From Clostridiales bacterium Firm_13 (GTDB lineage Bacteria > Bacillota > Clostridia > Saccharofermentanales > Saccharofermentanaceae), in contig LVAS01000002.1 in the NCBI GenBank assembly GCA_001603035.1, positions 1-64,000 of the forward strand: DNA of 64,000 nucleotides, in the 5' to 3' direction. Below, piece after piece: positions 17,551-25,383 of this stretch. Each line of letters starts with the position of its first letter. Within the stretch, counting starts at the first letter, position 1. Under the pieces are notes generated by a model, which was not told the origin of the DNA, did not search any database, and was given only the letters and a program-made list of their open reading frames with translations. The position numbers and the translations under genes are program-made.

Positions 17551-18885
17551 ATGTCGGATCACAAGAGAAACGAAGGCGAGAATCATGCCTATCGCGTCGC
17601 TTTTCAGACGCTCGGATGCAAGGTGAATCAATATGAGACGGATGCCGTACGGAAGACCTTTCTCGATCTTGGATTTGTTGTCTGCGAAGAGAGCGAGAAT
17701 CCCGACGTCGTTGTGATCAACACGTGTACGGTTACCTCGGAAGCGGACCGCAAATCACGTCAGATGATCCGTCGCGCCGGCCGCCGTAATCCGAATGCCG
17801 TAATTGCGGCGATGGGTTGCCAGGTCGAGATGCGACGAGACCGTGAAAACTACGGCGAGGAAGTCGCCGTAGGCACCAAGAGCCGCGATCAATTAGCCGA
17901 ACGGGTGCTCGCCGTTCTCGAGAAACGTGAATATGTAAGCGACAATTCGGATTTTGATCCCGCTTCCTACCCCGAGTTCGGCCCGGTCATTTCACGCGAG
18001 GAGACGCGCGCCGTCATTAAGATTCAGGACGGCTGTGACAATTTTTGCAGTTACTGTATCATTCCTTTTGCCCGCGGTCGGATTCGAAGTCGGGACAGAC
18101 ATGCGGTTCTAGAAGAGGCAAGACTTCTTGCGGCAGAAGGGTTTTCCGAGATCGTTCTGACCGGTATTCATGTGTGTTCTTACGGAAGGGAGCGCGGCGA
18201 GTCTTCGCTCTCTCTTGCGGAGTTGGTTCAGGAAATTGACGCAATCCCAGGAATCGAACGCATTCGGGTCGGCTCTCTCGAACCGTCTTCGTTAACCGTC
18301 GAATTTGTTCGCGCAATCGCGGGAGCCAAGAAATTGTGCCCGCATTTTCACGTTTCTCTTCAGAGCGGTTCTGACTCGGTCCTTTCTCGCATGAATCGAA
18401 AATATACTTCACGCGACTACGAATCCGGAATTCGACTGCTCAGAGAGAGTTTTGAAGAGATGTCACTTACGACGGACATCATTGTCGGATTCCCCGGGGA
18501 GACGGATGCCGAACATAGAGAGAGCCTTCGATTCGCCGAAACGATCGGCTTTACGAAGATCCATGTCTTTCCCTATTCGGAAAGAATCGGCACACGCGCC
18601 GCCTCTTTCCCAGAAAAGGTACCTGCCCGCACGAAATTGGAGCGAAGAGATGAATTTTTGCTCCTTTCGAACCAATCGGCCGCCGCCTTTGCCGAAAAAT
18701 ACATCGGTCGATCGGTACTTATGCTTATCGAGTCCGACAAGTTGGACGGTTGGATTTCCGGATACACTCCCAACTATATCCGAGTCCATGTGAGATCCGA
18801 ACACAGTACAAAGATCGGAGAGACGGTTCCTGTTCTTGTCGAATCTGTATCCGGCGGTGAGATTTACGGGAGAATTCTTTTTTGA
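17551..18885 (+). CDS. mtaB: tRNA (N6-threonylcarbamoyladenosine37-C2)-methylthiotransferase
   Basis: 444 residues from ATG 17551 with AAAGGAG upstream. UPF0004 domain: FQTLGCKVNQYETDAV and INTCTVTSEADRKS supply the first [4Fe-4S] cluster, together with GCQVE. The radical-SAM motif is CDNFCSYC within IKIQDGCDNFCSYCIIPFAR. A TRAM domain closes the protein (YIRVHV ... GETVPVLVES). It converts t6A37 to ms2t6A37 in tRNAs reading ANN codons. The MtaB rather than MiaB or RimO call rests on GCKVNQYE and the overall spacing. Confidence 0.92.
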   Translation: MSDHKRNEGENHAYRVAFQTLGCKVNQYETDAVRKTFLDLGFVVCEESENPDVVVINTCTVTSEADRKSRQMIRRAGRRNPNAVIAAMGCQVEMRRDRENYGEEVAVGTKSRDQLAERVLAVLEKREYVSDNSDFDPASYPEFGPVISREETRAVIKIQDGCDNFCSYCIIPFARGRIRSRDRHAVLEEARLLAAEGFSEIVLTGIHVCSYGRERGESSLSLAELVQEIDAIPGIERIRVGSLEPSSLTVEFVRAIAGAKKLCPHFHVSLQSGSDSVLSRMNRKYTSRDYESGIRLLRESFEEMSLTTDIIVGFPGETDAEHRESLRFAETIGFTKIHVFPYSERIGTRAASFPEKVPARTKLERRDEFLLLSNQSAAAFAEKYIGRSVLMLIESDKLDGWISGYTPNYIRVHVRSEHSTKIGETVPVLVESVSGGEIYGRILF

Positions 18886-18924
18886 AATTGACCTGATTTC
18901 TTAATCTTATTTTCTGAAGATGCA

Positions 18925-18933
18925 TGATACAAT
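18925..18933 (+). promoter_or_regulatory. Extended -10 promoter of ireB-ruvX
   Basis: TGATACAAT at 18925-18933 (TGn plus TACAAT) without a clear -35, 47 bases before the ireB start. Confidence 0.45.
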
Positions 18934-18979
18934 GAAATGGAATGAAAGATCAGCATCATCATTTTCGGGAGGTGATCCT

Positions 18980-19234
18980 ATGGTGGATTCCGAGACAGCG
19001 AGATTTTCGCTGAATATGGATAAGACGGAGGACGTTCGTGAGTTAATGTCTTATGTGTTGTCCGCACTTGAGGAGAAGGGCTACAATCCGATCAATCAAC
19101 TTGTCGGCTATTTTATGTCCGGTGACCCGACGTATATTACCAATCACAAGGGCGCGCGCGGTATCATACGCCGCATTGAACGTGATGAACTGCTTGAAGT
19201 GATTATTCGGGAGTACTGTGCCAAGCTCAAATAG
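18980..19234 (+). CDS. ireB: IreB family regulator (UPF0297)
   Basis: 84 residues from ATG 18980 with GGGAGGTG just upstream. [15 protein letters not shown] and [20 protein letters not shown] are the family signature. In Enterococcus IreB is a substrate of the Ser/Thr kinase IreK and lowers cephalosporin resistance. ireB-ruvX-DUF1292 is a conserved triplet in Firmicutes, kept here. Confidence 0.93.
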   Translation: MVDSETARFSLNMDKTEDVRELMSYVLSALEEKGYNPINQLVGYFMSGDPTYITNHKGARGIIRRIERDELLEVIIREYCAKLK

Positions 19235-19246
19235 GGAGGACCATAC

Positions 19247-19675
19247 GTGACCCGAATCATGGCGATCGACTACGGAACCAGACGTATTGGAGTTGCGCTC
19301 AGCGACACGCTTCGAATAACGGCGCAGGGATTTGAGACCATATCCTGGAATGGAGAGAATCCGGAATATGCGATTGTCAGACTTTGCGAGATTATTCAAG
19401 ACAAGGATGTCGGAGTTATCCTGATCGGACGCCCGACAAGGACAGACGGAGGGGCCAGCGAATCCCAACGGAAGGCCGAATTGTTCGGATCTCTTCTCGC
19501 GTCGCGGTGCGGTGTATCTCCGATTTATGTTGATGAGAGATATACGACGGTGATCGCTTCGAGATTCCTTTCCGATACCGGAGTATCGGGCCGGGACAAG
19601 AAGAAAGTAGTCGATCAGGTTGCCGCCGAAATCCTTTTGCGCGAGTATCTGGAAACTCTTCGCATGCGCAATTGA
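19247..19675 (+). CDS. ruvX: Putative pre-16S rRNA nuclease / Holliday junction resolvase-like YqgF
   Basis: 142 residues starting at GTG 19247 after AGGGAGGA. RNase H-like fold: MAIDYGTRRIGVALSD (catalytic Asp), IGRPTRTDGGASE, and YVDERYTTVIA with the second acidic site, ending DQVAAEILLREYL. Members trim the 5' end of 16S rRNA; a Holliday-junction role was the older proposal. Confidence 0.93.
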   Translation: MTRIMAIDYGTRRIGVALSDTLRITAQGFETISWNGENPEYAIVRLCEIIQDKDVGVILIGRPTRTDGGASESQRKAELFGSLLASRCGVSPIYVDERYTTVIASRFLSDTGVSGRDKKKVVDQVAAEILLREYLETLRMRN

Positions 19676-19679
19676 TTCA

Positions 19680-19688
19680 TGCTATAAT
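19680..19688 (+). promoter_or_regulatory. Extended -10 promoter upstream of the DUF1292 pair
   Basis: TGCTATAAT at 19680-19688 (TGn plus a perfect TATAAT) with no clear -35; it lies a few bases after the ruvX stop and 57 bases before the next gene. Confidence 0.55.
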
Positions 19689-19744
19689 GATTCCAAGAAT
19701 TTTGACCCTACATATTAGGCGCACAAGCGCGACGGGAGGCTTAT

Positions 19745-20095
19745 ATGTTTTTAGAAGAATGCGGATGCGGACATGAGGGATGCTCGGATGATTGCTCTGC
19801 GGAGAACTGCGAGGATCAGGCGATCATTACCATGGTCGACGCCGAGACCGGTAAGGAGTATCAGTTTTCCGTTGTAGACGATTTCGAATACAAGGGGAAC
19901 GCGTATTGTGTTCTCGTTACAATTGACGAGGAAGAGCCGGAGCTGGTCATCACAAAGGTTGTTCAGTTGGAAGGCGATGAGGAAGGCCTCATGAGTCTCG
20001 ATGAAGACGAAGCCGATGAGATTTATGCCGAGTATGATCGTCTCTGCGAGGAAGCCGAAATCGAAGATGAAGACGACACAGACGAAGAAGGCTAA
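19745..20095 (+). CDS. DUF1292 protein (YrzB family)
   Basis: 116 residues. The family core is readable: AIITMVDAETGKEYQFSVV, then YCVLVTIDEEEPELVITKV. A cysteine cluster precedes it (CGCGHEGCSDDC) and the C terminus is strongly acidic, including DEDDTDEEG. Function unknown; the gene follows ireB-ruvX in many Firmicutes. GGGAGGC upstream places the ATG. Confidence 0.88.
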   Translation: MFLEECGCGHEGCSDDCSAENCEDQAIITMVDAETGKEYQFSVVDDFEYKGNAYCVLVTIDEEEPELVITKVVQLEGDEEGLMSLDEDEADEIYAEYDRLCEEAEIEDEDDTDEEG

Positions 20096-20414
20096 GCCTG
20101 ACAGACGAACCGCCGCCTCGCTCAATAAGTCAGATGAAGCTCTTGCGGTCCTTCGAGACGCATCGAGCGGCAAGGACTACTATCTGTCGATCATCGACTC
20201 ATTTCCGATGTCCGGAAGAGAGTACGTGGTGATGTATAATTATGAGCCGGACGACGGTAATCACGAAGATCCTGAACTGGTCATCATGCGTACCGAGTTT
20301 GCACGCACGGGTGACCAGTACTTTTATTCCATCTGCGATAAGCGGGAACTGGATCAGGCGTTCCGATTGTTTATGAGTCGATTCGCTTCGACCGGTCCAG
20401 CGGGAAAGATCTGA
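20067..20414 (+). CDS. Second DUF1292-like protein, overlapping the first
   Basis: 115 residues from ATG 20067, which lies inside the acidic tail of the upstream DUF1292 gene (29 shared bases) and is preceded by GAGGAAG at 20048-20054. After a basic N terminus it reads ALAVLRDASSGKDYYLSII, YVVMYNYEP and EDPELVIMRTEF, the same strand order as the upstream protein, so it is a diverged paralogue. Translational coupling is likely. Function unknown. Confidence 0.75.
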   Translation: MKTTQTKKAKPDRRTAASLNKSDEALAVLRDASSGKDYYLSIIDSFPMSGREYVVMYNYEPDDGNHEDPELVIMRTEFARTGDQYFYSICDKRELDQAFRLFMSRFASTGPAGKI

Positions 20415-20482
20415 TTTCTGCCGATTGCCGCTCTTTCGGCTACATGTGATTAAGGTCGACGCCGGCCTCTTCAGGAGTTTAG

Positions 20483-23400
20483 ATGTTTCGTATTCCGGAA
20501 CGGATTCATAAGCGACCTTTTTTCGTCGCATCTGCCGTTATTGCAGGAATTCTTCTGATTTCCGGCGCGGTTCTTTATACGCTCGGGAACTACGGATTCT
20601 CAAGCCAAATTCCTCGCGTTACGATTCATTCGGAAACCTCGGGGAAGAGCGTCGGAACAGTGGGTCTCAATCTGCGACGAATACCGAGTTCGAATCTGAT
20701 CGCCAATCCGTCTTTTGAGAAGATTCAATATGATCAGGTTTATACCGCAGCCAGTGCGGCGAACGGAGTTGTCTATGTTCAGAATCCGTCGTCCGGCTCT
20801 TCTGACTATGCTCAGGATTTCTTCGCCGGCGGAACACTTCGGGTCGGAGCGCTGGACAAGGACGGGAATTTCGTAACGGTGATGGAGACCGGAATTACCG
20901 GATTTGCATCCAATCAACTGGGGATATCCTCCGCGCTTTCTGCTCCCGCCGATGTTCCGGAAACAGAGTCTTTTTCGGCGATCGCATCTTCTTCATCGAC
21001 CACTGTCGCGGTCGGGACCGCGGGGCTTCTTGTCTCGGATCTGACGGCGGCTGCGCCCGTCGTCGTTTCCCTCGGAATCTCCGAAAATATTTCGGATATC
21101 AGTTGTGTCGGGGATCGCTTCTTCGCGATTACAGAGACAGGGAAGTTCCTATCCTCTGCCGATGGCAAAGCTTGGTCCCTGTTTTCTGCCGACGCGTATC
21201 CATCCACATCGTTTCATACGGTTACTTCTGCCGGGAAGATTGGTATTGCGGGCGGCGACGGAGGAGCGGTTTTGATTTGCTCCGACGGCATTGTCAACAA
21301 GGGATCTTCCGGAACGACGCAGACAATAAGGACTTCTTGCAGCGACGGGAAGATCGCTTTACTGGCGGGGGATAACGGGACAGTACTCGCAACTTCAAAC
21401 GGAGTTCTTTTTCGACAATTGACGGAAGAGGAGTTACATGCGTTTCTTTCGCCGGCGAACTGGGTTTGCTCGACGGAAGCAAACGGTGTCTTTCTGTTGG
21501 CGGGAGTTGACGGGGAGATCGCCGTCGGAACCTTAGACGCTACTTCGGGGAAGTTTACCTTTGAAAACAGAATCGCCGTCGATTCGTCCGGCACCAGAAT
21601 CAGCGCAAAACGCGTTCAGATTCTTCCGACAGGGGAGTATCTTCTCTTAGATACGATCGGCAATCTCTATTGTTCCGATTCGGCGTCTACTTCCTGGAAC
21701 CTTGTCTCCGACTCCGAGATTCCTTCGGTCGATATGACAGGATTATCGTCGCAAGGCAAGATTATTCTCTCGCGCGGCATCTTATCGCGCATCACCCAGA
21801 TCTACACGAGAATTCAATACGAGAATCCCCAGACGGATGCCGTGATCTCTTCCGGAGATCTTTGTTACTTGTCGTCTGCGCGTCCCTCCGCCTTCGAGCA
21901 GAAGGTAACCGGATCGTGGGAATCAGCCGGCGGACAGACCGACTTGAAGACACAGGAAGACGCACCGGCGGGGGGCGGGCAGTTCTCCCTTCTGATGACC
22001 GGTCTCACCGGCGGAATGACGGACGATGTGCATTGTATTTCGCAAGTGCTGAGCGACGGAAACACGCCGGTCTTTGAGGCGGACACGATCTATCAGGCTA
22101 AGGTATGGCTGAAGCAATCCGGCATTTCCGATCATTCCGTTATGTTATGGGTATCGGGCGGATTTGAATCGACCGGGACGACATTTACCGATGTCGGCGG
22201 AGGATGGCGGCAGTATACGTATACATTTGTTTTGCCGGCAGGCGCGTCAAAGACAAGTCAGAACGAAGTCCGACTCAATATCGCATTTCGGGGCGCGGGG
22301 GCGCTCTCCGTTGACAAGGTTTTTCTGGGGAAGGCTGACAGTGCCGAGACAGGGATTCCGGACGTTTACACCTCGACGATCACCGCGTCGAATCCCGGCT
22401 TACTTCGACTCGAAAACGTCTCGATCGGCCGTCTCGGATGTGCGCGGGACGCGTGGCTTTTGCCTTCCGGAAATGAATCCAATACGACCTCCCCGGATAC
22501 GACATTACCCGGAACCAACTCCCTTGAGAGTTCTCTCGTTCTCGCGAAAAAGGCAGGAGCGACCCCTTGGCTTGTGATCGGATCCGGCGCGGATTCCGAT
22601 ACGGTTGACCAGCTTCTCGGATACCTTTGCGGTACGATTTCTGATCCATACGGCAAAATTCGACTTGACAACGGGACCGCGGTGCCGTGGTCGATGCAAT
22701 TTGAACGCATCGTTCTGGAGATCGGCGACCCCGACGACGTGTTCCAAACAGATCTTCAACGCGCCGCCTATGTCAACTATATTTTGGATCGCGTCGCCGC
22801 ATCTCCTTATTATGTAGACATAAAGGATAAACTTGTTTTTCTGGATGGTATGGCATATTCCGGCGGAACGATGCGCTCAAAAGCCGATTATCATACCGCG
22901 GATCTGACGATTACGAATATTCTGGCAAATTCCGCGACTGTCCTATCATTTGGGACTGCCGTTCAGAATGGCTACTCTGATTACTTTGATCGGATTCCCA
23001 GAATGCCTTCAACATCGGATCGACCTTCGGAGGGCGCCGGCGAATGGATTCGTTCGACAGAGGTGAACCTGTTTGCGCCGTTGGCAAAAGTGGGAGGAAG
23101 CGCCGCGCCCGCAACGATAACGACCGCCGGGTATGCGCGGATTCTTCTTGACGACCTCGGCAGCCACTCCTCCAACGCGCTTCTTACGATTCCCGTAACG
23201 CTCGGAAGGCCGTTGTCGGATTATGAATCTCTGTTTGGCTTGGCGGATACGGCGTCTTCTGACAGCAAGATCACTTCGTCCAACTCCAAAACGCTTTTGG
23301 CTACGATCAGCGCACTTCGAGACGCGGTAACGGGTACCGGCATGGTGACGGAGATTGACACGTCAAACGCACTCTCCGAGAACGCGGCGGACGGGCTCTA

Positions 23401-23626
23401 TGTATATGCGTTCCGGAATGCCGAGACAATTCGCGTCGTCTCCATAAATACATCCGAACAGACGATCATGTTCTCTCTCGCTTTGGACACGACGATGAAC
23501 GGAGCATCGACCCAGATTTATCGCACGAACGGAGAAAAGGGCCAATCGGGAACACTATCGGAAAGAGACAGTCGAATCAGCTTGCTGCCCGGGGAAATCT
23601 GTATCGCCGAGATCCCTGTCGCCTGA
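20483..23626 (+). CDS. Large membrane-anchored extracellular protein: beta-propeller-like, CBM-like and glycosidase-like regions
   Basis: 1047 residues. One N-terminal membrane helix (about 13-34) after a basic start, so the rest should be outside the cell. NLIANPSFE near residue 72 resembles the opening of CBM4/9-type modules. Residues ~85-430 hold repeated segments such as AITETGKFLSSADGKAW, IAGGDGGAVLICSDG and LAGDNGTVLATSNG, like BNR/Ycf48 propeller blades. Residues ~480-620 look like a jelly-roll carbohydrate-binding module (FEADTIYQAKVWLK ... WRQYTYTFVLP). The last 400 residues have KAGATPWLVIGSG and FERIVLEIGDPD, reminiscent of GH51-type barrels, but the usual GNE acid/base motif reads GDP. 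I do not recognise the exact family. No partner genes. Confidence 0.7.
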   Translation: MFRIPERIHKRPFFVASAVIAGILLISGAVLYTLGNYGFSSQIPRVTIHSETSGKSVGTVGLNLRRIPSSNLIANPSFEKIQYDQVYTAASAANGVVYVQNPSSGSSDYAQDFFAGGTLRVGALDKDGNFVTVMETGITGFASNQLGISSALSAPADVPETESFSAIASSSSTTVAVGTAGLLVSDLTAAAPVVVSLGISENISDISCVGDRFFAITETGKFLSSADGKAWSLFSADAYPSTSFHTVTSAGKIGIAGGDGGAVLICSDGIVNKGSSGTTQTIRTSCSDGKIALLAGDNGTVLATSNGVLFRQLTEEELHAFLSPANWVCSTEANGVFLLAGVDGEIAVGTLDATSGKFTFENRIAVDSSGTRISAKRVQILPTGEYLLLDTIGNLYCSDSASTSWNLVSDSEIPSVDMTGLSSQGKIILSRGILSRITQIYTRIQYENPQTDAVISSGDLCYLSSARPSAFEQKVTGSWESAGGQTDLKTQEDAPAGGGQFSLLMTGLTGGMTDDVHCISQVLSDGNTPVFEADTIYQAKVWLKQSGISDHSVMLWVSGGFESTGTTFTDVGGGWRQYTYTFVLPAGASKTSQNEVRLNIAFRGAGALSVDKVFLGKADSAETGIPDVYTSTITASNPGLLRLENVSIGRLGCARDAWLLPSGNESNTTSPDTTLPGTNSLESSLVLAKKAGATPWLVIGSGADSDTVDQLLGYLCGTISDPYGKIRLDNGTAVPWSMQFERIVLEIGDPDDVFQTDLQRAAYVNYILDRVAASPYYVDIKDKLVFLDGMAYSGGTMRSKADYHTADLTITNILANSATVLSFGTAVQNGYSDYFDRIPRMPSTSDRPSEGAGEWIRSTEVNLFAPLAKVGGSAAPATITTAGYARILLDDLGSHSSNALLTIPVTLGRPLSDYESLFGLADTASSDSKITSSNSKTLLATISALRDAVTGTGMVTEIDTSNALSENAADGLYVYAFRNAETIRVVSINTSEQTIMFSLALDTTMNGASTQIYRTNGEKGQSGTLSERDSRISLLPGEICIAEIPVA

Positions 23627-23682
23627 ATGGACCTCGCTGTAAATGGTGCGTTATTTTCTTTTGACAGGGCACAAATTCAGTC

Positions 23683-23711
23683 TGGACAATCCTTCATTCA
23701 TTCGCTATAAT
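23683..23711 (+). promoter_or_regulatory. Promoter of tRNA-Val(GAC)
   Basis: TGGACA (23683-23688), 17-base spacer, TATAAT (23706-23711), 12 bases before the tRNA. A perfect TTGACA at 23661 is too far from the -10 to serve. Confidence 0.7.
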
Positions 23712-23723
23712 GACATAGCGTTT

Positions 23724-23800
23724 GGGTGGTTAGCTCAGCTGGTTAGAGTACTTGCTTGACATGCAAGGGGTCGGAGGTTCGAGTCCTCTACTACCCACCA
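23724..23800 (+). tRNA. tRNA-Val (anticodon GAC)
   Basis: 77 bases with encoded CCA. Acceptor GGGTGGT pairs with ACTACCC, D-arm GCTC...GAGT, anticodon stem CTTGC/GCAAG around loop TTGACAT, T-stem GGAGG/CCTCT with TTCGAGT. It marks the left edge of the anomalous region and is a plausible integration target, though no duplicated tRNA end was found. Confidence 0.95.
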
Positions 23801-23807
23801 ACGATGA

Positions 23808-23845
23808 AGCCTAGAGCCGTAATGGGTTCTAGGCTCTTTCTTTTT
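23808..23845 (+). terminator. Terminator of tRNA-Val(GAC)
   Basis: AGCCTAGAGCC (23808-23818) pairs with GGTTCTAGGCT (23825-23835, one G-U), followed by CTTTCTTTTT. Confidence 0.82.
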
Positions 23846-23943
23846 CTCGGATTTTCTGAATTCCCGTGGCTTTTTGGGCTTTGTGTCCTTGGCTTGTTCT
23901 ACCGTTTTTCATGGAGAATCCGGATATACTGGGGGAGGAGGAG

Positions 23944-24358
23944 ATGAGAATAGATCATTCCAGAGCCATTTTTAGATGGGCAGGAGGGACCAGATCGCAA
24001 GAGTATTTTCGTCTTATTCAGAGCCTATACAAAAGAGGCATGTCATCAAGGTAGCAAGTGAAGCGGGATTAATCTTTCGGGAGAAACAGTAAAAATCCAA
24101 AGAAATCCTCGCCTTATGGCAAAAAACATCTTTGGGCTTACTTCGGGAGATCAGATAGGGCGGATTGATTTGTTTCCGGATGCGTTCAAGAGTAAGGAAG
24201 ACTTGATTCGCACAGTGTTCCAAAAAGAAAATACACGCGAGTCAGTATGCAGAATACGGTGTAAAATATGTACAGGCAACAGGGCACGCTTTGAGGTTGA
24301 AGCATATGAAGCCGAAGAGGTCTTCATCGTTAATTTACGAAAGGACGGGAAATTCTGA
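23944..24358 (+). pseudogene. Decayed toxin-like protein tail (module 1)
   Basis: Starts at ATG 23944 behind a very strong GGGGGAGGAGGAG. No single frame runs through, but joining frames gives a smooth protein. RAIFRWAGGTRSQEYFRLIQ is in frame 1; HVIKVASEAG follows after losing a base near 24039; INLSGETVKIQRNP after losing another near 24068; then GRIDLFPDAF, KIHASQYAEYGVKYVQA after an added base near 24225, and NRARFEVEAYEAEE after a loss near 24278. It stops at TGA 24356-24358. The order FPDAF - (H)EKIH - QY-EYG - YVQ-NRARFEAEAY resembles the zincin-like C-terminal regions of phage-head-associated or polymorphic toxin proteins as I remember them. The HExxH site is destroyed at an A-run. 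The family call is tentative; the multiple frame breaks are seen directly. Confidence 0.6.
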
Positions 24359-24564
24359 TGTGCAAATGGATCGGATATTGGATCAAAGCCTGCGAAGGGA
24401 ATAATGACCATATTTGCCCATCTTGCGGGAAGGCAACCGCACATCATAAGGTCGTGCTCGTTAGCGGAAAGCGCGGGTATGTTGAGTTCTGGTGCGATAG
24501 TTGTGAATCCAAGGAATGCATGACATTTGCTGAGCCAGATACTCCCTATCCGGTTTCAGCATAA
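24358..24564 (+). CDS. Small zinc-ribbon-like protein, possible immunity or partner protein of module 1
   Basis: 68 residues, intact, ATG overlapping the TGA of the upstream pseudogene. Two Cys pairs (CPSCGK and CDSCESKEC) suggest a zinc ribbon, and GYVEFWCDSC resembles a motif I recall in small proteins encoded next to polymorphic-toxin tails. The overlap with the toxin-like frame is the arrangement expected of toxin/immunity pairs. Function is inferred from context only. Confidence 0.55.
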   Translation: MCKWIGYWIKACEGNNDHICPSCGKATAHHKVVLVSGKRGYVEFWCDSCESKECMTFAEPDTPYPVSA

Positions 24565-24587
24565 TTTATCATAAGATCAGAAGTCTT

Positions 24588-24628
24588 AAGCACTCTCACC
24601 CGAGGGTGCTTTTTTAATGCCCGAAAAA
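24588..24628 (+). repeat. Cassette-boundary repeat R1 (also a terminator hairpin)
   Basis: AGCACTCTCACCCGAGGGTGCT at 24589-24610 folds into a nine-pair stem with an ACCC loop, followed by T6, then AATGCCCGAAAAA. Bases 24588-24610 are identical to repeat R3 at 25625-25647. It lies between the module 1 partner gene and the module 2 frame. Confidence 0.8.
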
Positions 24629-24979
24629 GGAGGTGATAAGCAAGGCGTGTACACCCGAAAAAGAAAGAAAACTAAATTCAACCAAAGTAAGAAAAGAGAG
24701 AGCTTGGGAATCAAAGAATGTCTGTTGAAAAATCAATAAATGAAGAAGTCCGTCTTTGAAACGAAATACAACATAGGAAATGGAATCTTTGATTTCTTAG
24801 ACCCCGATTATCAGCCGTTTCGGCCATGGAAAGAGATTTCAGAACAATCAAAGTAACAACCACAAGATGCTTTTCTCGTTGAGCACGAGCATCAGGGGCT
24901 TAACTTGGTTAAGAAGGGGTTATCACAGCAGGATGCACACAGACACGCGAATCTATTGTATAATTACGATAAGCGCTAG
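24617..24979 (+). pseudogene. Decayed toxin-like reading frame broken by two TAA codons (module 2)
   Basis: One frame runs from ATG 24617 (MPEKGGDKQGVYTRKRKK) to TAG 24977-24979 and is interrupted by TAA at 24737-24739 and 24854-24856. After the first stop it reads MKKSVFETKYNIGNGIFDFLDP; after the second, QPQDAFLVEHEHQGLNLVKK and GLSQQDAHRHANLLYNY. The last stretch resembles the C-terminal ends of polymorphic toxins as I remember them (a His/Glu-rich helix pair ending KYNY). No frameshift is needed. A pseudogene is the simplest reading; three separate tiny ORFs are the alternative. The segment at 24661-24720 is only about one third G+C by hand count. Confidence 0.5.
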
Positions 24980-24995
24980 CAGGAGGTATGAACAC

Positions 24996-25235
24996 GTGAT
25001 CCAAATGACTAACATTTCAAAAAACGGAGATGTTATTCGCTGTAATTATGCGCTTACAGATAGTACTCGCTGGGGAACTGCTGTGCTTGATCTTCTGACC
25101 GGGGATTTTACGGAATTGATTAAGACTGATGCAGATGAGAATATCGAGAGATATGCGAGTAAGGTCAAGTATAAATTAGCCGAACTTGCCAAAATGCCAA
25201 ACATACCGGAAAAAAGGAATATCGTCTGGGGCTGA
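24996..25235 (+). CDS. Small acidic protein, possible immunity protein of module 2
   Basis: 79 residues from GTG 24996 with AGGAGGT at 24981-24987, 16 bases after the module 2 frame ends. It begins IQMTNISKNGDVIRCNYAL and ends with PNIPEKRNIVWG; LDLLTGDFTELI sits in the middle. Small proteins of this shape (short beta strands, then a helix and a VMWY-like end) are, as I recall, common beside toxin tails in Clostridia. Intact, unlike the frame before it. A TATAAT at 24959-24964 could give it an independent promoter. Function inferred from context. Confidence 0.55.
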   Translation: MIQMTNISKNGDVIRCNYALTDSTRWGTAVLDLLTGDFTELIKTDADENIERYASKVKYKLAELAKMPNIPEKRNIVWG

Positions 25236-25255
25236 CGTTAGATATCAAGACGAAC

Positions 25256-25293
25256 AGCGCTCTCACCCGAAGCCGCATTCTATGCCTAAGAAA
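25256..25293 (+). repeat. Cassette-boundary repeat R2 (diverged)
   Basis: AGCGCTCTCACCCGA (25256-25270) followed by AGCCGCATTCTATGCCTAAGAAA. It aligns with R1 and R3 at both ends (CTCTCACCCGA and TATGCC-AAGAAA) but has lost the complementary GGGTGCT, so it no longer folds as a terminator. Confidence 0.65.
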
Positions 25294-25368
25294 GAGCAAA
25301 TAATTGAAAATGTGAACAAGACCACCTTCGCGATTCATTACGGTATAGCCAAGAGCTTTTTATACTAA
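25282..25368 (+). other. Short ORF fragment after repeat R2
   Basis: 28 codons starting MPKKEQIIENVNKTTFAIHY and ending at TAA 25366-25368. It starts at the same point of the repeat as the MPEK and MPGK frames of the other two copies. The frame then continues in register into the LSM-like pseudogene. Probably the stub of a module 3 coding frame; no function can be named. Confidence 0.3.
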
Positions 25369-25383
25369 TATGAGGTGGCAACT

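Noticed and set aside
23641-23723. Integrase attachment site duplicating the tRNA-Val end
   Set aside because: No direct repeat of the tRNA 3' end was found on the far side of the anomalous region, and no integrase gene is present.
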